DNA from: RPQJ01 sp052035645
GTDB taxonomy: Bacteria; Pseudomonadota; Gammaproteobacteria; Steroidobacterales; Steroidobacteraceae
Direction of reading: 5' to 3'
Assembly: GCA_052035645.1 (NCBI GenBank)
Contig: JBPOHK010000177.1
Span: 1 to 21,385 of the forward strand
DNA length: 21,385 bases
Part shown: piece after piece, positions 11,901 to 16,922 of the stretch
Position numbering within the stretch: position 1 is the first letter of the stretch
Layout of the letters: each line of letters begins with the position of its first letter
Notes under the pieces: model-generated
What the model was told of the DNA's origin: nothing
The model's database searches: none
What the model saw: only the letters and a program-made list of their open reading frames with translations
Translations under genes and position numbers: made by a program

Positions 11901-14900
11901 GAGCCGTCGCGGCCCGAGCTGCGCCTGGCATCGACCCTCGGCTACGACGCCTGCGGCAACGCCAGCAGCTTCCAGGTGAACGGGGCCAACTGGGACGGCG
12001 CCGCCCTGCCAGTCCGCACCACGCGGGTCGACTACGGCGCGCGCTGCCAGTTGCCCGAACGGCTCACCAACCCGCTGGGCGAGACCAGCCTGCTGTCGTA
12101 CCGCTACGACCTCGGGGCTCCGGCCTCGCGGACGGATGCGAACGGCGTCACGACCCGCTGGACCTACGATGCTTTCGGACGACGCGCGGACGAGACCCGG
12201 CCCGACGGCACCCGCACCGCGTGGTCCTACTCGAACTGCAGCCCCGGCACCTGCCAGGGCTCGATCGACCTGCGCCTGCGCACCACGATCGTCGCAACCG
12301 GCACGCAGGGCGAGGAATACGAGCGCCGCAACCTGTATCTCGACGGCACCGGCCGGCTGCAATACCAGAGCGTCGTCCTGCCGCTCGGCGCCACGTCGAC
12401 GGAGCGTTTCGTCTATGACGCGCTCGGCCGCCTCGTCGCCCGCTACGTCCCGAAGACGGGCGTCGCCAGCAACGGCTACGAGACGCTCAGCTACGACCCG
12501 CTGGGACGCGTGCTCGCCGAACGCCTGTACACGGCCAGCGGGGCGCTCGAGCGCAACACCACGTTCGCCTACACCGGGCGCCAGGTCAGCATCACCGATC
12601 CGCTCGGACGCATCCGTTCGATTCTGCGGGACGTCACCGGCCAGACGCGCCAGGTGGTCGACCCGTGGCCCGGCGGTGTCACCTCCTACGATTTCGATGC
12701 CTTCGGCGACCTGGTCCAGGTCCGCGATGCCGGCGGCGCCGTCTCGTCGGGCACCCGCGACGGTCGCGGTCAGCTCACGGCCTGGACGGATGCCGATGCC
12801 GGCGCGTGGACGTACCGGCGGGATTCCTTCGGTCAGCTCGTGCGCTGGACCGACGCCAAGGGCCAGTCGTTCTCGGCCACGTACGACGCACTCGGGCGCA
12901 TGGTCTCGCGGACCGAACCCGAGGGCACCAGCACCTGGTCCTGGGGCACTTCCGCGGCCCTGCACAACGTGGGCGCACTTCAGCGTGCCGCTTCGGCCGG
13001 CTATGCGGAGGACTATGCCTACGACGGTCTCGGCCGTCTCTCGCGACGCACGATCACCGCCGACCAGGCGTACTCGTACGACTACGCGTACGGCAGCGAC
13101 GGCTCGCTCGCCACGCTCAGCTACCCGGCGAGCCCCGTGCCCACCGGCCAGAGCGCGCCCCGCTTCAAGGTGCGCTATGCCCGCAGCCAGGGGGCGGTCG
13201 TCGGAATCTTCGATGCCACCGAGCCCGCCGAGCGCCCGCTCTGGAGCCTCGGCGCCACCAACGATACCGGCCTTGCCAGCAGCGAGTCGCTGGCCGGCAG
13301 CACGCTGGCCGTCACGACGTCGTACCGGCCCTGGACGAACCAGCCGCTGTCGATCCAGGTGGGACGATCCCCATCCCTGACCGATCGCCAGAATCTCGGC
13401 TTCGAATACGATGCCGCCGGCAACCTCTCGCAGCGCACGGACGTCGGCCGTTCGATCACCGAGACGTTCGCCTACGACGCCCTCGACCGCCTGGGTTCAT
13501 CGCGTCTGAACGGCGTCGCGAACCTCGGTGTGACGTACGACGCCGCCGGCAACATCGTCAGCAAGTCGGACGTCGGTTCGTACACCTACGCCGATGCGGC
13601 GCATCCGCACGCGGCGACGACAGCGGGCCCGCACACCTACACCTACGATGCCAACGGCAACCAGCGCACCCGCGACGGCGTGGTCCAGGCATGGGCGTCG
13701 TTCAACCTGCCGACCACGGTCACGCAGACCGTGAACGGAACGGCCTGGCAGGCGCAGTTCAGCTACGGCCCGACGCACCAGCGCTGGAAGCAGGTGGCCA
13801 ACTACGCGAACGGCGTGGAGACGACCCTGTATCTCGGCGGACTGCTCGAGCGCGAGAGCACCACCTCGACCGGCCGGACCTACTGGCGCCACTACGTGGA
13901 GACGCCGTCCGGCTTCATCGTCGTCTCCCGCAACTCGGACGGGTCGACGGGTACGAGCTACGCGGTCGCCGATCACCTCGGCAGCCCGGGCATCGTGCTG
14001 TCCGGCAACGGCGACGTTCTCGCCCGCGAGAGCTTCGCGCCCTTCGGCGCCCGGCGAGGCAGCGACTGGACGGCCGCAACGGCGCCGGACTGGGCCGCGA
14101 TCGCGAACACCAGCCGCCACGGCTACACCGGCCACGAGCACCTCGACAACGTCCACCTCGTGCACATGGGCGGGCGCGTCTACGACCCGGCGCTCGGCCG
14201 CTTCCTGTCGGCCGACCCGATCATCGGGGACGGACTGAACAGCCAGTCACTCAATCCCTACGCGTACGTCGGCAATCGCCCGCTCAACGCCATCGACCCC
14301 AGCGGCTACTCGCTGGCGCCGATCGCCGGCGGCCAGGGCGGTGGCATGGTCCAGAACCCCATCTGGGTCGCCATCGAGCTGATCCTCTCGCATTACCTCT
14401 TCGGCAGTTCCTCGCCCAGCTATCCGCCCGCCATGTCGCTGCCCGGCGTCTCGGTGCAGAACGGCACGCGGGTCTGCGCCGGCGGAGCGCGCTCGGCGTC
14501 CTGTTCCGGACACGTCATCTCGGAGACCGGCGCGGTCGCGGGACGCGCCTCCGGGCCAGCGTGGCAGGAAGAGGCCGCCATCGAGGAAGCCGCTCGCGAG
14601 CGCGAGAACCGGGTGCGGCTGGTCATCGACCTTGGCCGCAACGCCGTCAACGAGGTCATCCTCGCGCCGGTCAACGATGCGCGTGCCGGCAAGGATGCGT
14701 ATGACCAAGGGGCGTACGGCCTGGCGGCGGTGTATGTCCTGTTTACGATCTGCGATGTCGGCTGCAAACACCTATCCTCCGTATTCAGGTCCGTCCGAAA
14801 GGCCAGCAGGTCGCGGCAGATTGCGGAGGTGCGAGCAGTTTCGGCTGCGGATGCAAATGCGCCGTTTGTCTCGAAAGGCTGGACGCCCCCCTACTCGACA

Positions 14901-15218
14901 AACTCTCGACCGCGAACATTCGTGACGACCAAAGATCTCGACTTCGTCCGCGTGACGACGAACAATCCGCAAGGTGCCTTCCTCGTGAGGTCATCGGAGA
15001 TTGCCGGGATGGGCCCAGAGCAGATCCAGAGGCACCTTGCGCTTCCGCAGGTTCCGACGAGCATTCTGGATGTCACCGTTCCCGCCGGAACGCGGATACA
15101 GTCTGGCTTCATTGGGCCGCAACCCCAGTTCGGGGTGCCGACACGTGGCGGCGTCCAGTATCAACTGCTGGACACGATTCCGAGCGACCGATTCGGACCC
15201 ATGAGGAAGATACCGTGA
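8961..15218 (+). CDS. Secreted SpvB/FG-GAP/RHS-repeat polymorphic toxin
   Basis: A 2085-residue RHS-family protein, one uninterrupted frame. Residues 1-32 form a Sec-type signal peptide (RRR, hydrophobic stretch, GLAQ). Residues 60-170 resemble the SpvB/TcaC N-terminal domain (LSLQYNSRGANGVLGQGWSL). FG-GAP-type calcium-binding repeats follow between bases 10130 and 11055, six copies of the DxNGDG/DxDGDG kind. A TcdB-like middle segment (YHYFGARMHLQGRGFEGFG) lies near 11320. YD repeats run from about 12090 to 13680 (TYDAFGRR, VYDALGRL, TYDANGNQ). The RHS-associated core (DHLGSPG, then YDPALGRFLSADP, ending IDPSGYS at residue 1784) lies at 13970-14310. Residues 1785-2085 form a variable tail ending in a candidate toxin domain. 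In this family the repeats form a shell that encloses the toxin tip. No VgrG, PAAR or type VI gene is present, so export probably begins through Sec. It is followed by a 4-bp-overlapping immunity candidate. Confidence 0.9.
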   Translation: MRDSIRIPDRRRAALTACTTALLTFVAGLGLAQPVDPEAFVADPVVLPADPAPVLAGTEAIVSGAVSLPAAVEAGHTPGSLQVTSTGAAGYSLPLWTPPGVGEVDLRLSLQYNSRGANGVLGQGWSLAGLSVIHTCNRTLAQDGAPGPAFDGRTSRLCLDGQQLKLVSGSYGATGAIYATEIESFARVAQVSTGLVPAFVLTTRDGLVYEYGTTPDSQIQPQRGSRQAWALSRIRDRQSPTPNQILITYQNDSPLDPYGNGSNIGSYRVARIAYPVTATGQGPFYQVDFTYSPRPTADAHVGFVDGTAIREPNALDSISIRSYGASAVIRSYNFAYDASPATGRLRLASVTECAAASCLTPTRFTYLGGSNAYAAMQKANFNASTAALPLPIDLNGDGLQDLLLPKANGGSNTRWWAALGTPTGLSAAVDTGLMTANASRLLVGSFTGRPGQQWLMAQGGTWLLASMSGSTFTATNTGVAVNGEFGAVDWDGDGLPDLVSVVGTELRVRRNTTVPPGNVTFEAATQLAATSIGGFPSYNATSSTSLADFNGDGRGDVVATGFDLASGYTTLVLMSNGFGAAPTVGTPGEFVDVSRLADFNADGCTDIVTPATVFLSACDGSFRRVSAGPAPTIPGAQLVADMDGDGRSDLLYIHTTQKQWYVLRSRGDGYAAPLSLGLKAPDGTAWFVLDANGDGLGDLGYRDDTNGGAVKYHLHDATAAPADALAVATDGLGVGQSVRYAVITQSNHTRRSDAAFPEIDVQLPMHVVSQLDANVGTGSTYRLQYHYFGARMHLQGRGFEGFGAVRTLDSRTGLYRMDTLQQRFPHTGMLTQSTLLQGNLATRVHDFVATPAVQTFGSTPFQQRYFPFVQSSTESQYEFGGPLNGTLVTQASATFAYGDGYGNLTATTRTVTDKDPGSPYFNASWQSSTSASYFNDAQANCYGLPASTTTTRSAPGQPPKTRTIAYQADTQRCRLTQQVVEPSRPELRLASTLGYDACGNASSFQVNGANWDGAALPVRTTRVDYGARCQLPERLTNPLGETSLLSYRYDLGAPASRTDANGVTTRWTYDAFGRRADETRPDGTRTAWSYSNCSPGTCQGSIDLRLRTTIVATGTQGEEYERRNLYLDGTGRLQYQSVVLPLGATSTERFVYDALGRLVARYVPKTGVASNGYETLSYDPLGRVLAERLYTASGALERNTTFAYTGRQVSITDPLGRIRSILRDVTGQTRQVVDPWPGGVTSYDFDAFGDLVQVRDAGGAVSSGTRDGRGQLTAWTDADAGAWTYRRDSFGQLVRWTDAKGQSFSATYDALGRMVSRTEPEGTSTWSWGTSAALHNVGALQRAASAGYAEDYAYDGLGRLSRRTITADQAYSYDYAYGSDGSLATLSYPASPVPTGQSAPRFKVRYARSQGAVVGIFDATEPAERPLWSLGATNDTGLASSESLAGSTLAVTTSYRPWTNQPLSIQVGRSPSLTDRQNLGFEYDAAGNLSQRTDVGRSITETFAYDALDRLGSSRLNGVANLGVTYDAAGNIVSKSDVGSYTYADAAHPHAATTAGPHTYTYDANGNQRTRDGVVQAWASFNLPTTVTQTVNGTAWQAQFSYGPTHQRWKQVANYANGVETTLYLGGLLERESTTSTGRTYWRHYVETPSGFIVVSRNSDGSTGTSYAVADHLGSPGIVLSGNGDVLARESFAPFGARRGSDWTAATAPDWAAIANTSRHGYTGHEHLDNVHLVHMGGRVYDPALGRFLSADPIIGDGLNSQSLNPYAYVGNRPLNAIDPSGYSLAPIAGGQGGGMVQNPIWVAIELILSHYLFGSSSPSYPPAMSLPGVSVQNGTRVCAGGARSASCSGHVISETGAVAGRASGPAWQEEAAIEEAARERENRVRLVIDLGRNAVNEVILAPVNDARAGKDAYDQGAYGLAAVYVLFTICDVGCKHLSSVFRSVRKASRSRQIAEVRAVSAADANAPFVSKGWTPPYSTNSRPRTFVTTKDLDFVRVTTNNPQGAFLVRSSEIAGMGPEQIQRHLALPQVPTSILDVTVPAGTRIQSGFIGPQPQFGVPTRGGVQYQLLDTIPSDRFGPMRKIP
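14750..15215 (+). other. Candidate toxin tip of the RHS protein
   Basis: About 155 C-terminal residues after the RHS core and a linker. The likely toxin domain starts near WTPPYSTN and includes FLVRSSEIAGMGPEQIQRHL, LDVTVPAGTRIQSGFIGPQP and GGVQYQLLDTIPSDRFGP. Tails of this pattern (an ALP segment, then VPAGT, then GGxQYxLLDxIP) recur at the ends of other polymorphic toxins as far as I recall, but I cannot name the family or its activity. Hand counts of 60-base lines give 60% GC at 14761 and 58% at 14881, against 73% at 13981 in the RHS core, so this part was probably acquired separately. The toxin role is inferred from position and family logic. Confidence 0.55.
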
Positions 15219-15517
15219 CCAATCGAATTGACGTGTCGAAACAGGCGCAATCCATCAATCTCGACGATGGTCACGTCATAGTGTTGGTCGATCGGTTGAG
15301 CCATTCGATGAGCAACAACCGGGCACAGAACGTGTTCCGGATCGACAAGACCGGAACGGTCGTTTGGACCAGTCACAGCCGCTTCGACTCCGAAGGCCAG
15401 CCGTTCACTCGCCTGCACCTCGAGTCCGGCCGGCTGACGGCTTACCGCTGGGACGGCGGCACCTACGCGGTGGAGCTGGACACGGGCTTTGCCACGCCGC
15501 TGCAACTGGAGCGCTGA
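15215..15517 (+). CDS. Putative cognate immunity protein
   Basis: A 100-residue protein whose GTG start (15215) overlaps the RHS stop codon by 4 bp, the classic position of the immunity gene that protects the producer from its own toxin tip. It has no signal peptide or membrane segment, so it would act in the cytoplasm. The sequence suggests a beta-rich fold: QNVFRIDKTGTVVWTSHSRF followed by LESGRLTAYRWDGGTYAVEL, which looks like short repeated strands with a Gly turn. I do not recognise a named immunity family. The first part has low GC (31 of 60 bases, 52%, in the line at 15241), like the adjoining toxin tip, so the two probably moved as one cassette. Function is inferred from position, coupling and shared composition, not from a known motif. 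Confidence 0.6.
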   Translation: MTNRIDVSKQAQSINLDDGHVIVLVDRLSHSMSNNRAQNVFRIDKTGTVVWTSHSRFDSEGQPFTRLHLESGRLTAYRWDGGTYAVELDTGFATPLQLER

Positions 15518-15523
15518 GCGACT

Positions 15524-15814
15524 ATGCTCATCGAGGCGCACGAATCGGAGCTCGATGGCCGCTGGGATCTCAGGGCCGGCGAGGTGGCAGGCAACGCCAC
15601 CTCGCGACGCATCCGCTGGCTGGTCGAGCATCACCTGCTGCGCCTCGGCAACGATCCCAGCGGCTGGGACACGCTGTATCGCGACCCGGGCGACGGGCGC
15701 CTGTGGGAACTGACCTACCCACAGAGCGACAGCCACGGCGGCGGCCCGCCGCGGCTCGCCTGCGTCAACACCGAGTCGGCAAGGACGAAGTACGGCGAGG
15801 TCGCTGCCCGATGA
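15524..15814 (+). CDS. Imm27-type immunity protein
   Basis: A 96-residue protein resembling the Imm27 immunity family of polymorphic toxin systems. The recognisable parts are an N-terminal ELDGRWDL, then VAGNATSRRIRWLVEHHL, a DPGDGRLWELTYPQSDSHGG stretch, and GGGPPRLACV. The ATG at 15524 is 6 bp after the preceding stop, with GGAG at 15508-15511. It overlaps the next gene by 4 bp, so all three small genes should be on one transcript with the RHS gene. Composition returns to host-like (43 of 60 bases, 72%, at 15661), unlike the first immunity gene. Inference: this is an immunity gene retained against a different toxin tip, either one formerly carried here or one used by competitors. The family call is from memory of its signature and has not been tested by a search. 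Confidence 0.7.
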   Translation: MLIEAHESELDGRWDLRAGEVAGNATSRRIRWLVEHHLLRLGNDPSGWDTLYRDPGDGRLWELTYPQSDSHGGGPPRLACVNTESARTKYGEVAAR

Positions 15815-16065
15815 CCCGACCGGCCGCGCCCTGCCCCTGGGAGCACATCGGGCAATTCCTCGATCGCGCCGAGTTCGACCGCTGCGCACAGTGGCTGGAG
15901 CAACAGGTTCGGGCCGGCACGGCGCATGAGGTGCCGGCTGCGGCGCATTACCTCGGCGCGAACACGCTCGAGGAGCACTGGTACCGGCACGTCGCGAGCG
16001 GAGAGGTCTGGCGGCTCGTCTGGCCGGATCCGCCGTTCAGGGGGCTGTTCGCGCGCGTCGGGTGA
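15811..16065 (+). CDS. Small protein in immunity array, unrecognised
   Basis: An 84-residue protein starting at an ATG that overlaps the previous stop codon by 4 bp. It has no signal peptide or membrane segment. The first half is helical in character (FDRCAQWLEQQVRAG). The second half has HWYRHVASGEVWRLVWPDPP followed by FRGLF, a compact Trp-rich motif that I have the impression recurs in small proteins near toxin cassettes. I cannot assign a family. Tight coupling to the Imm27-type gene suggests a third immunity protein or a partner of it. Its 3' end is only 6 bp from the 3' end of the convergent tRNA-Cys gene. No terminator is seen after it. Confidence 0.55.
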   Translation: MTRPAAPCPWEHIGQFLDRAEFDRCAQWLEQQVRAGTAHEVPAAAHYLGANTLEEHWYRHVASGEVWRLVWPDPPFRGLFARVG

Positions 16066-16071
16066 CGGCGC

Positions 16072-16145
16072 TGGAGGCTAGGGTCGGAATCGAACCGGCG
16101 TACACGGCTTTGCAGGCCGCTGCATGACCACTCTGCCACCTAGCC
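16072..16145 (-). tRNA. tRNA-Cys (GCA)
   Basis: Read on the minus strand: a 7-bp acceptor stem GGCTAGG/CCTAGCC, a D-arm with GGCAGAGTGGTCATG, an anticodon stem GGCC(T)/(A)AGCC around loop CTGCAAA (anticodon GCA), a T-arm GGTTCGATTCC, discriminator T and an encoded CCA (16072-16074). Overall it is close to the E. coli tRNA-Cys layout. The 3' end faces the immunity genes. Confidence 0.95.
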
Positions 16146-16171
16146 GCGATGGCGCAAGCCCACTTCCCCCA

Positions 16172-16201
16172 GAAAAACAGAACCCCGGGAGGGCCCGGGG
16201 T
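16172..16201 (-). terminator. Intrinsic terminator-like hairpin between tRNA-Gly and tRNA-Cys
   Basis: ACCCCGGG (16182-16189) and CCCGGGGT (16194-16201) form a perfect 8-bp GC-rich stem with a 4-nt loop. On the minus strand it is followed by TCTGTTTTTCT, a T-run ending at 16172. It therefore has the form of a Rho-independent terminator for transcripts coming from tRNA-Gly, yet it precedes tRNA-Cys. Confidence 0.7.
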
Positions 16202-16212
16202 CTTGCGAAATC

Positions 16213-16288
16213 TGGAGCGGGTAACGAGGCTCGAACTCGTGACCTCGACCTTGGCAAGGTCGCGCTCTACCAACTGAGCTACACCCGC
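16213..16288 (-). tRNA. tRNA-Gly (GCC)
   Basis: On the minus strand: acceptor stem GCGGGTG/TACCCGC (last pair G-T), D-arm AGCTCAGTTGGTAGAGC, anticodon arm CGACC/GGTCG with loop TTGCCAA (anticodon GCC), variable loop GAGGTC, T-arm ACGAG/CTCGT around TTCGAGC, and discriminator T followed by an encoded CCA (16213-16215). It corresponds in position to E. coli glyW, downstream of pgsA. Confidence 0.96.
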
Positions 16289-16295
16289 TTGGGCA

Positions 16296-16313
16296 CACGA
16301 AGCAGGCTTCGTG
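16296..16313 (-). promoter_or_regulatory. Leader hairpin before tRNA-Gly
   Basis: CACGAAG and CTTCGTG form a perfect 7-bp stem with a 4-nt loop, 7 nt upstream of the mature 5' end of tRNA-Gly. It falls at or near the predicted start of the transcript, so it would be the 5' structure removed by RNase P processing. A role in initiation or processing is inference. Confidence 0.5.
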
Positions 16314-16321
16314 AGCCGCGA

Positions 16322-16350
16322 ATTTTGGCGTCCCCGAACCCGCCTGTCAA
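16322..16350 (-). promoter_or_regulatory. Sigma-70 type promoter of the tRNA operon
   Basis: On the minus strand, TTGACA (16350-16345), a perfect -35, is followed by 17 bp and CAAAAT (16327-16322), a -10 with 4 of 6 consensus positions. The sequence just after the -10 is GC-rich (TCGCGGC), like the discriminators of stable-RNA promoters under stringent control. The -35 overlaps the pgsA stop codon. The predicted transcript starts about 25-30 nt before tRNA-Gly. Confidence 0.65.
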
Positions 16351-16916
16351 GAACCGGGGGTCCGGCGCAGTTCCGGCCAGGCCGCCTGCAGGTAGGCCAC
16401 CATGGACCACAGGGTCAGCGCGGCCGCCACCACCAGCAGGACGGTGCCGATCTCGTACATCGGCAGGCCGAGCACGTCCTGGCGGAACATCATCAGGCTG
16501 AGGCCCGTCATCTGGACGATGGTCTTGACCTTGCCCATGCCCGACACCGCCACCTTGGCCCGCGAGCCCAGGTGCGCCATCCACTCCCGCAGCGCCGAAA
16601 CGGTGATCTCCCGGCCGATGATCACCGCGGCCGTGATTACGATGAACGGCCGGGTGTCGTGCCCCACCAGCAGCACCAGCGCCACCGCGACGATGAGCTT
16701 GTCGGCCACCGGGTCGAGGAACTCCCCCAGCGGCGAGGTGATGCCCATGCGCCGCGCGAGGTAGCCGTCCAGCGAGTCGGTGATCGCCGCCGCGATGAAG
16801 ACGCTCGCCGACAGCACGTGCGCCCAGGGGTGATCGAGGTAGAACAGCCCGACGAGCAGCGGCACCGCGACGATGCGCCCGACGGTCAGGATATTGGGGA
16901 GCGAGGTCAGGTTCAC
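16347..16916 (-). CDS. pgsA: CDP-diacylglycerol-glycerol-3-phosphate 3-phosphatidyltransferase
   Basis: PgsA makes phosphatidylglycerophosphate from CDP-diacylglycerol and glycerol-3-phosphate, the committed step to phosphatidylglycerol and cardiolipin, in the inner membrane. The product has 189 residues, close to the usual size. The CDP-alcohol phosphatidyltransferase signature is intact: Asp47, Asp50, Gly51, Ala54, Arg55, Gly64, Asp68, Asp72 in DSLDGYLAR...GEFLDPVAD. Several hydrophobic segments are visible (AVPLLVGLFYL, IVAVALVLLV, IGTVLLVVAAAL). The N-terminal MNLTSLPNILTVGRI is typical. It starts with GTG at 16916, only 6 bp after the uvrC stop, with a weak Shine-Dalgarno, so it is probably translated by coupling to uvrC. 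It is followed by tRNA-Gly and tRNA-Cys, as in E. coli. Confidence 0.95.
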   Translation of the reverse strand: MNLTSLPNILTVGRIVAVPLLVGLFYLDHPWAHVLSASVFIAAAITDSLDGYLARRMGITSPLGEFLDPVADKLIVAVALVLLVGHDTRPFIVITAAVIIGREITVSALREWMAHLGSRAKVAVSGMGKVKTIVQMTGLSLMMFRQDVLGLPMYEIGTVLLVVAAALTLWSMVAYLQAAWPELRRTPGS

Positions 16917-16922
16917 CGCAGC

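Noticed and set aside
8802..12965. 1387-codon open frame antisense to the RHS gene
   Set aside because: GC-rich DNA gives long antisense open frames; the translation is low-complexity Arg/Ala/Gly/Val-rich with no domain, while the plus strand has a full SpvB/FG-GAP/RHS architecture.
16072..16100. Direct repeat of the tRNA-Cys 3' end as an attachment site
   Set aside because: No second copy and no integrase gene was seen inside the window by eye; an island boundary is only suggested by context.
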